The notes: generated by a model not told the origin, from the letters alone. Shown: positions 1 to 10,790, counted from the first letter of the stretch. The stretch: 64,000 nucleotides of DNA from Thinopyrum elongatum (GCA_011799875.1 CM022301.1:212371888-212435887), one strand, 5' to 3'. A program made the numbers and translations.

Positions 1-674
1 TTATAGAACTTGGCTTGTATATTCCAATGATGGTTTTCCTCAAATTGCCCTAGGTCTTCACGAGCAAGCAAGTTGGATGCACACCCACTTAGTTTTCTTT
101 TGAGCTTTCATAAACTTATAGCTCTAGTGCATCCGTTGCATGGCAATCCCTACTCACTCACATTGATATCTATTGATGGGCATCTCCATAGCCCGTTAAT
201 ATGCCTAGTTGATGTGAGACTATCTCCCTCTTTTTGTCTTCTCCACAACCACCATATTCTATTCCACCTATAGTGCTATGTCCATGGCTCACGCTCATGT
301 ATTGTGTGAAAGTTGAAAAGGTTTGAGAACACCAAAAGTATGAAACAATTGTTTGGCTTCTCATCGGGGTTGTGCATGATTTGAATACTTTGTGTGATGA
401 AGATGGAGCATAGCCAGACTATATGATTTTGTAGGGATAAACTTTCTTTCGCCATGTTATTTTGAGAAGACATAATTGCCTTGTTAGTATGCTTGAAGTA
501 TTATTGTTTTTATGTCAATATTAAACTTTTGTTTTGAATCTTATGGATCTGAAAATTTATGCCACAATAAAGAAAATTACATGGATAAATATGTTAGGTA
601 GCATTCCACATCAAAAATTATGTTTTTATCATTTACCTACTCGAGGACGAGCGGGAATTAAGCTTGGGGATGCT
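1..674 (+). mobile_element. 3' internal end of the left tandem gypsy copy
   Basis: This stretch repeats 6658-7331 base for base at about 98 percent by eye, with roughly 15 substitutions and no length change. It ends in the same polypurine tract (around 651-674, core AAGCTTGGGGATGC) that directly precedes the LTR at 675. It is therefore the 3' end of an internal domain whose 5' part lies left of the window. No protein is expected here: the short open frames on both strands are carried along by the repeat and do not resemble a retroelement protein. Confidence 0.85.
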
Positions 675-2244
675 TGATACGTCTCCAACATATCTATAAT
701 TTTTGATTGTTCCATGCTATTATATTATCTTTTTTGGATGTTTTATATGCATTAATATGCTATTTTATATTATTTTTGGGACTAACTTATTAACCTAGAG
801 CCCAGTGCTAGTTTCTGTTTTTTTCCTTGTTTTTGAGCTTCGCAGAAAAGGAATACCAAACGGAGTCCAAATGGAATAAAACCTTCGCGATGATTTTTCT
901 TGGACCAGAAGACACCCAGGAGACTTGGTGTGCAAGTCAGAAGAGCCACGAGGCGGCCACAAGGGGGGAGGGCATGCCCCCTGTCTTGTGGGCCCCTCGG
1001 TGACCCCCTGACCTAGATTTTCCTCCTATATATTCACATATATTCCCAAACCACCAGAAGCATCTACGAAAAACACTTTTCCACCGCCGCAACCTTCTGT
1101 TCCCGTGAGATCCCATCTTGGGGCCTTTTCCGGCATCTTGCCGGAGGGGGATTCGATAATGGAGGGCTTCTACATCAACTCTATTGCCCTTCCGATGAAG
1201 CGTGAGTAGTTTACCTCAGACCTATGGGTCCATAGCTAGTAGCTAGATGGCTTCTTCTCTCTCTTTGATTCTCAATACAACATTCTCCTTGATGTTCTTG
1301 GAGATCTATCCGATGTAATCTTCTTTTGCAGTGTGTTTGTCGAGATCCGATGAATTGTGAATTTATGATCAGCTTATCTATGAATATTATTTGAATCTTC
1401 TCTGAATTCTTTTATGCATGATTTGATATCCTTGTAATTCTCTTCAAACTATCGGTTTGGTTTGGCCAACTAGATTGGTTTTTCTTGCAATGGGAGAAGT
1501 GCTTGGCTTTGGGTTCAATCTTGCGGTGTCCTCTCCCAGTGACAGTAGGGGCAGTGAGGCACGTATTGTATTGTTGCCATCGAGGATAAAAAGATGGGGT
1601 TTACATCATATTGCTTGAGTTTATTCCTCTACATCATGTCATCTTACTTAAAGCGTTACTCTATTCTTCATGAACTTAATACTCTAGATGCAGGCAGGAG
1701 TCGGTCGATGTGTGGAGTAATAGTAGTAGATGCAGGCAGGAGTCGGTCTACTTGACACGGATGTGATGCCTATATTTCATAATCATTGCCTTGGATATCA
1801 TCATAACTTTGCGCTTTTCTATCAATTGCTCGACAGTAATTTGTTCACCCACCGTATTATTTGCTATCTTGAGAGAAGCCTCTAGTGAAACCTATGGCCC
1901 CTGGGTCTATTTTCCATCATATTACTTTCCGATCTACTATTTTGCAATCTTTTATTTTCAGATCTATAAACCAAAAACCCTAAGAATATTTACTTTATCT
2001 TTTGTTTAGTTTTATCTATCTCTATCAGATCTCACTTTTGCAAGTGACCGTGAAGGGATTGACAACCCCTTTATCGCGTTGGGTGCAAGTGTTTGATTGT
2101 TTGTGCAGGTATTGGTGATTTGTGCGTTGTCTCGTACTGGATTGATACCTTGGTTCTCTAACTGAGGGAAATACTTATCTCTACTTTGCTGCATCACCCT
2201 TTCCTCTTCAAGGGAAAAAACCAACGCAAGCTCAAGAAGTAGCA
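675..2244 (+). repeat. gypsy LTR, shared by two tandem internal domains
   Basis: The repeat starts TGATACGTCTCC and ends AAGAAGTAGCA, giving the usual TG...CA ends. It matches 7332-8862 almost throughout, and also 43812-45345 and, reversed, 54627-56207 at lower identity. A TATA-like CTATATATTC lies at 1026-1035, after a GC-rich stretch near 950-1005, which fits a U3 promoter with transcription starting shortly after. Near 1688-1757 a 20-base segment (ATGCAGGCAGGAGTCGGTC region) occurs twice; the right LTR keeps one copy. The 5' flank is a polypurine tract and the 3' flank a primer binding site, so it serves as 3' LTR for one copy and 5' LTR for the next. Confidence 0.9.
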
Positions 2245-2255
2245 GGAAGAATTTC

Positions 2256-2273
2256 TGGTGCCGTTGTCGGGGA
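2256..2273 (+). other. primer binding site, tRNA-Asp type
   Basis: The 18 bases TGGTGCCGTTGTCGGGGA lie 11 bases after the LTR end. They differ at two positions from TGGCGCCGTTGCCGGGGA, the complement of the 3' end of plant tRNA-Asp as I recall it. This is the minus-strand DNA primer site and confirms the plus orientation of the element. Confidence 0.85.
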
Positions 2274-2480
2274 GATCTACGCCAAGTCAAGACATTCCAA
2301 GTACCCATCATAAACTCTCATCTCTTGCATTACATTATTCGCCATTTGCCTCTCGTTTTCCTCTCCCCCACTTCTAAAATGATTTTCGAAAAGATTTGCC
2401 TTTTTATTCGCCCTTCTTCCGTTCATCTTTTTTGTTTGCCTTTTTGTTTGCTCGTGTGTTAGATTGCTTGCTTTGTCACG

Positions 2481-3602
2481 ATGACTCAAGAGAATGCCAA
2501 ATTGTGTGACTTTTCCAACACTAATAACAATGATTTTATTAGTACTCCGATTGCTCCCGCCACTAGTGCAGAATCTTATGAAATTAATGCCGCTTTGCTG
2601 AATCTTGTTATGAAAGATCAATTTTCCAGCCTTCCTAGTGAAGATGCCGCATCCCATCTGAATAGTTTCGTTGAGTTGTGTGATATGCAAAAGAAAAAAG
2701 ATGTGGATAATGATATTGTTAAATTGAAGCTATTTCCGTTTTCACTTCGAGATCGTGCTAAAACTTGGTTTTCATCTTTGCCTAAAAATAGTATTGATTC
2801 ATGGAATAAGTGTAAAGATGCTTTTATTTCCAAGTATTTTCCTCCCGCTAAGATCATCTCCCTTAGGAACGATATTATGAATTTTAAGCAACTTGATCAT
2901 GAATATGTTGCACAATCTTGGGAGAGGATGAAATTGATGATACGAAATTGCCCTACTCATGGTTTAAATTTATGGATGATCATACAAAATTTTTATGCCG
3001 GATTGAATTTTGCTTCTAGAAATCTTTTAGATTCGGCCGCGGGAGTTACTTTTATGGAAATTACTCTAGGAGAAGCTACTAAACTCCTAGATAATATTAT
3101 GGTTAATTATTCTCAATGGCATACCGAAAGATCTTCCACTAGTAAAAAAGTGCATGTGATTGAAGAGATTAATGTTTTGAGTGGAAAGATGGATGAACTT
3201 ATGAAATTATTTGCTAGCAAGAGTGCTCCTATTGATCCTAATGATATGCCTTTCTCTACTTTGATTGAGAATAATAATGAATCTATGGATGTGTATTTTG
3301 TTGGTAGGAACAATTTTGGTAATAACGCGTATAGAGGCAATTTTAATCCTAGACCGTTTCCTAGTAATTCCTCTAATAATTATGGTAATTCCTACAACAA
3401 TTCTTATGGAAATTATAATAAGATGCCCTCTGATTTTGAGAATAGTGTTAAAGAATATATGAGTTCGCAAAAGAATTTTAATGCTTTGGTTGAAGAAAAA
3501 TTGCTTAAGATGGATGATTTGGCTAGGAACGTGGATAGAATTTCTCTTGATGTTGATTCTTTGAAAATTAGATCTATTCCACCCAATCATGATATCAATT
3601 AA
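2481..3602 (+). CDS. gag: gypsy Gag polyprotein (capsid part)
   Basis: A 373-residue protein. Residues about 50-170 match the plant retrotransposon Gag domain: the stretch with FPFSLRDRAKTWFSSLP, then W-x-F...KYFPP and the helix with NCPTHGL and NFYAGLN are its standard landmarks. The C-terminal third is rich in Asn, Tyr, Gly and Ser (about residues 275-310) and ends in a charged helical part. I see no CCHC zinc knuckle. The ATG at 2481 follows a leader of about 200 bases after the primer site and fits the family. The protein would form the cytoplasmic particle that packages element RNA. The stop is a single TAA at 3600-3602; the protease frame continues in the same reading frame, so the stop probably arose from CAA and originally gag and protease were one polyprotein. 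Confidence 0.85.
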   Translation: MTQENAKLCDFSNTNNNDFISTPIAPATSAESYEINAALLNLVMKDQFSSLPSEDAASHLNSFVELCDMQKKKDVDNDIVKLKLFPFSLRDRAKTWFSSLPKNSIDSWNKCKDAFISKYFPPAKIISLRNDIMNFKQLDHEYVAQSWERMKLMIRNCPTHGLNLWMIIQNFYAGLNFASRNLLDSAAGVTFMEITLGEATKLLDNIMVNYSQWHTERSSTSKKVHVIEEINVLSGKMDELMKLFASKSAPIDPNDMPFSTLIENNNESMDVYFVGRNNFGNNAYRGNFNPRPFPSNSSNNYGNSYNNSYGNYNKMPSDFENSVKEYMSSQKNFNALVEEKLLKMDDLARNVDRISLDVDSLKIRSIPPNHDIN

Positions 3603-3614
3603 TCTCTAAAGGCT

Positions 3615-4565
3615 ATGAGAATCTCCATTGATGAGTGCAAAGAAAGAACCGCTAAGATGCGTGCTAAACGAGATTGGTTTGTAAAATCGTGTTCTTCCAG
3701 TTTTTGTGAAAATAATGATGAAGATCTTAAAGTGATTGATGTGACTCCTATTGAATCTTTATTTTCCAATATAAATCTAGATAAATATGTGACTGGAGAT
3801 GAGTCAACTTTGGTTAAAAGGCGTCCCAATGATTCGGAGTTTATAGATCTAGATGCAAAAATTGATAAAAGTGGGATTGGAGAGGTCGAAACTTTAAGTA
3901 GCAATGAACCCACTCTTTTGGATTTCAAGGATTTTAATTATGATAATTGTTCTTTGATAGATTGTATTTCCTTTTTGCAATCCATGTTGAATTCTCCTCA
4001 TGCTTATAATCAAAATAAAGCTTTTACTAAACATATCGTTGATGCCATGGTGAAATCTTTTGAAGAAAAGCTTGAATTGGAAGTTTCTATCCCTAGAAAA
4101 CTTTATGATGAGTGGGAACCTACTATTAAGATTAAGATTAAAGATTATGAGTGCCATGCTTTGTGTGATTTGGGTGCTAGCGTTTCCACAATTCCAAAAA
4201 CTTTATGTGATGTGCTAGGTTTCCGTGAATTTGATGATTGTTCTTTAAATTTGCATCTTACAGATTCCACTATTAAGAAATCTATGGGAAGGATTAATGA
4301 TGTTCTTATTGTTGCAAATAGGAATTATGTGCCCGTAGATTTCATCGTTCTTGATATAGATTGCAATCCTACATGTCCTATTATTCTTGGTAGACTTTTC
4401 CTTAGAACGATTGGTGCAATTATTGATATGAAAGAAGGAAACATTAGATTTCAATATCCGTTAAGGAAGGGCATGGAATACTTGCCTAGAAAGAAAATTA
4501 AGTTGCCATATGAATCTATTATGAGAGCTACTTATGAATTGCATACCAAAGATGACAATACCTAG
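3615..4565 (+). CDS. pro: gypsy aspartic protease (C-terminal part of Gag-Pro)
   Basis: A 316-residue frame in register with gag and separated from it by one TAA. The retropepsin motif DLGASVSTIP is at about residues 185-194, with the catalytic Asp at 185, and the second landmark ILGRLFL is at about 257-263. The order and spacing are those of Athila-type retrotransposon proteases, which cut the Gag-Pol precursor. The first 150 residues are an acidic linker with no recognised domain. The frame ends after the protease with TAG; nothing like RT follows. The ATG at 3615 may not be a true start; translation probably ran through from gag before the TAA arose. Confidence 0.82.
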   Translation: MRISIDECKERTAKMRAKRDWFVKSCSSSFCENNDEDLKVIDVTPIESLFSNINLDKYVTGDESTLVKRRPNDSEFIDLDAKIDKSGIGEVETLSSNEPTLLDFKDFNYDNCSLIDCISFLQSMLNSPHAYNQNKAFTKHIVDAMVKSFEEKLELEVSIPRKLYDEWEPTIKIKIKDYECHALCDLGASVSTIPKTLCDVLGFREFDDCSLNLHLTDSTIKKSMGRINDVLIVANRNYVPVDFIVLDIDCNPTCPIILGRLFLRTIGAIIDMKEGNIRFQYPLRKGMEYLPRKKIKLPYESIMRATYELHTKDDNT

Positions 4566-6657
4566 ATCTATGTGTTTTTATGCCTAGCTAAGGGCGTTAA
4601 ACAATAGCGCTTGTTGGGAGTCAACCCAATTTTATTTTTGTTCTTTGATTTTTGGTTCTGTTTTTCAATAAATAATTCATCTAGCCTCTGGTTAGATGTG
4701 TTTTTTGTATTTTAATTAGTGTTTGTGCCATGTAAGACCTTTGGGATGGCTTACGGTGAAAGTTGATTTGATCTTGCTGAAAAACAGAAAATTTTGCGTC
4801 CAGTCACAGAATTGTTTAGATTCACTGAAGCACGGCAAAAACCTGAATTTTTTACACAAGATTGATATACAAATTTTCTATATTGTACGATTTTTCAGAA
4901 TTTTTGGTGTTGCATAAGTATTAGAACAATTCAGATCTTCGCAGACTGTTCTGTTTTTGACAGATTCTGTTTTCTATGTGTTGTTTGCTTATTTTGATGA
5001 ATCTATGGGTAGTATCGGGGGGTATGAACCATGGAGAAGTTGGAATACAGTAGATATTACACCAATATAAATAAATAATGAGTTCAGCACAGTACCAAAA
5101 GTGGTGATTTATTTTCTTATACTAACGGAGCTTATGAGATTTTCTGTTGAGTTTGGTGTTGTGAAGTTTTCAAGTTTTGGGTAAGGATTTGATGGACTAT
5201 GGAATAAGGAGTGGCAAGAGACTAATCTTGGGGATGCCCAAGGCACCCCAAGGTAATATTCAAGGACAACCAAAAGCCTAAGCTTGGGAATGCCCTGGAA
5301 GGCATCCCCTCTTTCGTCTTCGTCTATCGGTAACTTTACTTGAAGCTATATTTTTATTCACCACATGATATGTGTTTTGCTTGGAGCGTCTTGTATGATT
5401 TGAGTCTTTGTTTTTTAGTTTGCCACAATCATCCTTGCTGTACACATCTTTTGAGAGGGACACACATGAATCCAGATTTATTAGAATACTCTATGTGCTT
5501 CACTTATATCTTTTGAGCTAGGCAATTTTGCTCTAGTGCTTCACTTATATCTTTTTAGAGCACGGCGGTGGCCTTATTTTGTAGAAATTATTGAAATCTC
5601 ATGCTTCACTTATATTATTTTGAGAGTCTCTAAACAGCGTGGTAATTTTCTTTGGTTATGAATTTAGTCCTAATATGATAGGCATCCAAGAGGGATATAA
5701 TAAAAACTTTCATATAAAGTGCATTGAATACTATGAGAAGTTTGATTCCTTATGATTGTTTTGAGATATAGAGATGGTGATATTAGAGTCATGCTAGTGA
5801 GTAATTGTGAATTGGAGAAATACTTGTGTTGAGGTTTATGATTCCCGTAGCATGCACGTATGGTGAACCGTTATGTAACGAAGTTGGAGCATGAGGTATT
5901 TTTTGATTGTCTTCTTTATGAGTGGCGGTCGGGGACGAGCGATGGTCTTTTCCTACCAATCTATCCCCCTAGGAGCATGCGTGTAGTACTTTGTTTCGAT
6001 GACTAATAGATATTTGCAATAAGTATGTGAGTTCTTTATGACTAATGTTGAGTCCATGGATTATACGCACTCTCACCCTTCCACCTTTGCTAGCCTCTCT
6101 AGTGCCGCGCAACTTTCGCCGGTGCCATAAACCCACCATATACCTTCCTCAAACAGCCACCATACCTACCTATTATGGCACTTCCATAGCCATTCCGAGA
6201 TATATTTCCATGCAACTTTCCACCGTTCCATTTTATTATGACACGTTCCATCATTGTCATATTGCTTTGCATGATCATGTAGTTGACATCGTATTTGTGG
6301 CAAAGCCACCTTTCATAATTCTTTCATACATGTCACTCTTGAGTCATTGCACATCCCGGTACACCGCCATAGGCATTCATATAGAGTCATATTTTTTGTT
6401 CTAAGTATCGAGTTGTAATTTTTGAGTTATAAGTAAATAAGAGTGTGATGATCTTCATTATCAGAGCATTGTCCCATGTGAGGAAAAAAAATAAAAGGGA
6501 GGCCCAAGAAGCCAAACAAAAAAAAATGAGAGAAAAAGAGAGAAGGGGCAATGTTGCTATCCTTTTTTTTCACGCTTGTGCTTCAAAGTAGCACCATGAT
6601 CTTCATGATAGAGAGTCTCCTATGTTGTCACTTTCATTTGCTAGTGGGAAATTTTCA
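4566..6657 (+). other. non-coding 3' internal region of the gypsy unit
   Basis: About 2.1 kb between the protease and the terminal 674 bases with no frame that resembles a known protein. Two polypurine-like copies occur inside it: CTTGGGGATGCCC near 5227 and TAAGCTTGGGAATGCCC near 5279, both like the real tract at 7308-7331. A short degenerate repeat based on GCTTCACTTATAT occurs three times between about 5498 and 5620. A purine-rich block (AAAAAAATAAAAGGGAGG, then GAGAGAAAAAGAGAGAAGG) lies at about 6480-6550. A 119-codon open frame at 6045-6404 has no family resemblance and I do not call it a gene. Confidence 0.6.
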
Positions 6658-7307
6658 TTATAGAACTTGGCTTGTATATTCCAACGATGGGCTTCCTCAA
6701 ATTGCCCTAGGTCTTCATGAGCAAGCAAGTTGGATGCACACCCACTTAGTTTTCTTTTGAGCTTTCATAAACTTATAGCTCTAGTGCATCCGTTGCATGG
6801 CAATCCCTACTCACTCACATTGATATCTATTGATGGGCATCTCCATAGCCCGTTAATATGCCTAGTTGATGTGAGACTATCTCCCTCTTTTTGTCTTCTC
6901 CACAACCACCATATTCTATTCCACCTATAGTGCTATGTCCATGGCTCACGCTCATGTATTGTGTGAAAGTTGAAAAGGTTTGAGAACACCAAAAGTATGA
7001 AACAATTGTTTGGCTTGTCATCGGGGTTGTGCATGATTTGAATACTTTGTGTGATGAAGATGGAGCATAGCCAGACTATCTGATTTTGTAGGGATAAACT
7101 TTCTTTGGCCATGTTATTTTGAGAAGACATAATTGCCTTGTTAGTATGCTTGAAGTATTATTGTTTTTATGTCAATATTAAACTTTTGTTTTGAATCTTA
7201 TGGATCTCAACATTCATGCCACAATAAAGAAAATTACATGGATACATATGTTAGGTAGCATTCCACATCAAAAATTCAGTTTTTATCATTTACCTACTCG
7301 AGGACGA

Positions 7308-7331
7308 GCAGGAATTAAGCTTGGGGATGCT
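7308..7331 (+). other. polypurine tract of the gypsy unit
   Basis: The sequence GGAATTAAGCTTGGGGATGC (within 7308-7331) lies immediately before the 3' LTR. It is the expected plus-strand DNA primer site and is conserved before the LTRs at 675, 43812 and, reversed, 56207. It is not a pure purine run: it contains TTAAGCTT, a feature shared by all gypsy elements in this window. Confidence 0.75.
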
Positions 7332-8862
7332 TGATACATCTCCAACGTATCTATTTTTGATTGTTCCATGCTATTATATTATCTGTTTTGGATGTTTTAT
7401 ATGCGTTAATATGCTATTTTATATTATTTTTGGGACTAACTTATTAACCTAGAGCCCAGTGCCAGTTTCTGTTTTTTCCTTGTTTTTGAGCTTCGCAGAA
7501 AAGGAATACCAAACGGAATAAAACCTTCGCGATGATTTTTGTTGGACCAGAAGACACCCAGGAGACTTGGAGTGCAAGTCAGAAGAGTCACGAGGCGGCC
7601 ACAAGGGGGGAGGGCGCGCCCAGGTGGGTAGGGCGTGCCCCCCTACCTTGTGGGCCCCTCGGTGACCCCTGACCTAGATCTTCCTCCTATATATTCACAT
7701 ATATTCCCAAACCACCAGAAGCATCCACGAAAAACACTTTTCCACCGCCGCAACCTTCTGTTCTCGTGAGATCTCATCTTGGGGCCTTTTCCGACATCCT
7801 GCCGGAGGGGGATTCGATCACGGAGGGCTTCTACATCAACTCTATTGCCCTTCCGATGAAGCGTGAGTAGTTTACCTCAGACCTACGGGTCCATAGCTAG
7901 TAGCTAGATGGCTTCTTCTCTCTCTTTGATTCTCAATACAACGTTCTCCTTGATGTTCTTGGAGATCTATCCGATGTAATCTTCTTTTGCAGTGTGTTTG
8001 TCGAGATCCGATGAATTGTGGATTTATGATCAGCTTATCTATGAATATTATTTGAATCTTCTCTGAATTCTTTTATGCATGATTTGATATCCTTGTAATT
8101 CTCTTTGAACTATCGGTTTGGTTTGGCCTACTAGATTGGTTTCTCTTGCAATGGGAGAAGTGCTTGGCTTTGGGTTCAATCTTGCAGTGTCCTCTCCCAT
8201 TGACAGTAGGGGCAGGGATGCATGTATTGTATTGTTGCCATCGAGGATAAAAAGATGGGGTTTACATCATATTGCTTGAGTTTATTCCTCTACATCATGT
8301 CATCTTACTTAAAGCGTTACTCTATTCTTCATGAACTTAATACTCTAGATGCAGGCAGGAGTCGGTCTACTTGACACGGACGTGATGCCTATATTTCATA
8401 ATCATTGCCTTGGATATCGTCATAACTTTGCGCTTTTCTATCAATTGCTCGACAGTAATTTGTTCACACACCGTATTATTTGCTATCTTGAGAGAAGCCT
8501 CTAGTGAAACCTATGGCCCCCGGGTCTATTTTCCATCATATTACTTTCGGATCTACTATTTTGCAATCTTTTATTTTCAAATCTATAAACCAAAAAATCT
8601 AAAAATATTTACTTTATCTTTTGTTTAGTTTTATCCTTCTCTATGAGATCTCACTTTTGCAAGTGACCGTGAAGGGATTGACAATCCCTTTATCACGTTG
8701 GGTGCAAGTGTTTGATTGTTTGTGCAGGTATTGGTGATTTGTGCATTGTCTCCTACTGGACTGATACCTTGGTTCTCTAACTGAGGGAAATACTTATCTC
8801 TACTTTGTTGCATCACCCTTTCCTCTTCAAGGGAAAAACCAACGCAAGCTCAAGAAGTAGCA
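7332..8862 (+). repeat. right LTR of the gypsy unit
   Basis: It starts TGATACATCTCC and ends AAGAAGTAGCA. It aligns with 675-2244; the differences include loss of about 11 bases near 7517, an extra GC-rich insert near 7613-7640 containing GGGCGCGCCCAGG, and loss of one copy of the 20-base repeat near 8350. A TATA-like CTATATATTC is at 7687. The many differences argue that the two LTRs are not from a very recent single insertion, or that they come from different parental copies. The base after the end (8863) is inside the reading frame of copia pol. Confidence 0.9.
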
Positions 8863-10790
8863 AGGGCACCATCTAAATCCGTTGAGACGACATCGTATGA
8901 ATTATGGTTTGGTAAGAAACCTAAGTTGTCATTTCTTAAGGTTTGGGGCTGCGACGCTTATGTGAAAAGGCTTCAGCCTGATAAGCTCGAACCCAAAGCG
9001 GATAAATGGATCTTCATAGGATACCCAAAGGAGACGATTGGGCATACCTTCTATCTCAGATCCGAGGGCAAAGTGTTTGTCGCTATGAACGGGTCCTATC
9101 TCAAGAAAGAGTTTCTCTTGAAAGAATTGAGTGGGAGGAAGATAGAACTTGATAAGGTTGTTGAACCTTTACTTCAACCAGAGAGTAGCGCAGCACAGAA
9201 AGATGTTTTTGTGGCACCTACATCTGTTGAAGAGGAAGCTAATGATGATGATCATGAAGCTTCAGATCAAGTTACTGTCGAACCTCGTAGGTCGAAAAGG
9301 GGGCGTACAACTTCTGAGTGGTACGGTAACCCTGTCTTAAAGGTCATGTTGTTGGACAACGATGAACCTACGAGCTATGGAGAAGCGATGGTGGGCCCGG
9401 ATTCCAACAAATGGCTAGGAGCCATGAAATCCGAGATAGGATCCATGTATGAGAACAAAGTATGGACTTTGGTGGACTTGCCCGATGATCGGCGAGCCAT
9501 TGAGAATAAATGGATCTTTAAGAAGAAGACAGACGCTGATGGTAATGTCACCATTTATGAAGCTCGACTTATCGCAAAGAAGTTTCTGACAAGTTCAAGG
9601 AGTTGACTATGATGAGACTTTCTCACTCATAGCGATGCTAAAGTCTGTTGGAATTATGTTAGCAGTTGCTGCATTTTCATTTACGAAATCTGGCAGATGG
9701 ATGTCAAAACAAAGTTTCCTTGACAGTTTCCGTGAGGAAAGGTTGTATGTGATACAACCAGAAGGCTTTGTCGATCCTAAGGATGCTAAAAGGTATGCAA
9801 GCTCCAGCGATCCTTCTACGGACTGGAGCAAGCATCTCGGAGTTGGAACATACGCTTGATGAGGTGATCAAAGCTTTTGGGTTTATACAAAGTTTGCAAG
9901 AAACTTGTATTTGCAAGAAAGTGAGTGGGAGCACTATAACATTTCTGATAAGTATATGTGGATGACATATTATTGATCGGGAATGATTAGAATTTCTGGA
10001 AAGCATAAAGGGTTGTTTGAAAGAAGTTTTTCAAAGGAAGACATGGGTAAAGCTGCTTACATATTGGGCATCAAGATCTATAGAGATAGATCAAGACACC
10101 TGATAAGACTTTCATAGAGCACATACCTTGACATGATTTTGAAGGAGTTCAAACTGAATCAGTCAAAGAAGGAGTTCTTGCCTGAGTTGTAAGGTGTGAA
10201 GTTGAGTAAGACTCAAAGCTCGACCACGACAGAAGAAAGAGAAAGGACGAAGGTCGTCCCATATGCCTTAGCCATAGGCTCTATACGATATGTCATGCTG
10301 TGTACCGCACCTGATGTGTGCCTTGCCACGTGTCTGGCAAGGGAGTACAAGAGTGATCTAGGAGTGAATCGCTGGATAGCGGTCAAAATTATCCTTAGAG
10401 GAATAAGGAAATGTTTCTCGGTTATGGAGGTGATAAAGAATTCGGCGTAAAGGGTTATGTCGATGCAAGCTTTAACACTAATCCGGATGAATCTGAGTAG
10501 AGTTTCTCGGTTATGGAGGTGATAAAGAGTTCGCCGTAAAGGGTTACGTCGATGCAAGCTTTAACACCAATCCAGATGACTCTGAGTAGTAAACCGGATA
10601 TGTATAGTGGAGCAGCCATTTGGAATAGCTCCAAGTGGAGCATGGTAGCAGTTTCTACAGCATGACATAAAAATTTGCGAAGTACATGCAGATCTGAATG
10701 TTGCAGACCCGTTGACTAAAACCTCTCTCACAAGCAAAACATGATCAAACCCCAGAACTAATTGGGTGTTAATCACATGGTGATGTGAAC
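8863..10790 (+). pseudogene. decayed copia polymerase (integrase end, RT, RNase H), Angela-like
   Basis: The first frame (8863 to a TGA ending at 9606) reads through the integrase C-terminal part (APSKSVET, ELWFGKKPK, FLKVWGCDAYVKRL) into the start of the copia-type reverse transcriptase (WLGAMKSEI, ENKWIFKKKTDADG). After 9606 the homology goes on in changing frames: DYDETFS then AMLKSVGIMLA, VIQPEGFVDPKDA, FDEVIKAFGFIQ, LGIKIYRDRS, VPYALAIGSI, then the RNase H part with EFGVKGYVDASF-like text. Much of the RNase H core is deleted; the text jumps near 10670 to LNVADPLTK, the usual pol end. At least six frameshifts are needed, so it is inactive. It would have encoded integration and reverse transcription. 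The gypsy array at 1-8862 interrupts it between codons of the integrase region. Confidence 0.88.
10413..10589 (+). repeat. 88-base tandem duplication inside copia RNase H
   Basis: The segment 10413-10500 (starting GTTTCTCGGTTATGGAGGTG and ending TCTGAGTAG) is repeated at 10502-10589 with a handful of substitutions. The repeated text encodes the start of RNase H (GYVDASF). It is a local duplication in an already dead gene, probably from slippage or unequal exchange. Confidence 0.9.

Larger units (their letters stand above)
675..8862 (+). mobile_element. gypsy LTR retrotransposon unit encoding gag and protease only
   Basis: Two long terminal repeats (675-2244 and 7332-8862) in the same orientation bound an internal domain with a primer binding site, a gag frame, an aspartic protease frame, about 2 kb without coding, and a polypurine tract. 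There is no sequence resembling reverse transcriptase, RNase H or integrase between the protease stop at 4565 and the tract at 7308, so the element cannot move by itself. By the protease and LTR style it belongs to the Athila-like gypsy group seen elsewhere in the window; I recall Sabrina/WHAM-type names but cannot confirm one. The left LTR is also the right LTR of the copy ending at 674, so the unit is one part of a tandem array. The right end abuts Angela pol at 8863. Confidence 0.85.

Noticed and set aside
73..273. 66-codon frame that is identical at 6730-6930 and partly present at 43229-43429
   Set aside because: The identity comes from the repeated internal end of the gypsy element; the diverged copy at 43229 does not keep the protein, so there is no sign of selection on it.
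6045..6404. 119-codon plus-strand frame in the gypsy 3' internal region
   Set aside because: No family resemblance, composition like the surrounding non-coding DNA, and no sign of a start context or conserved motif.
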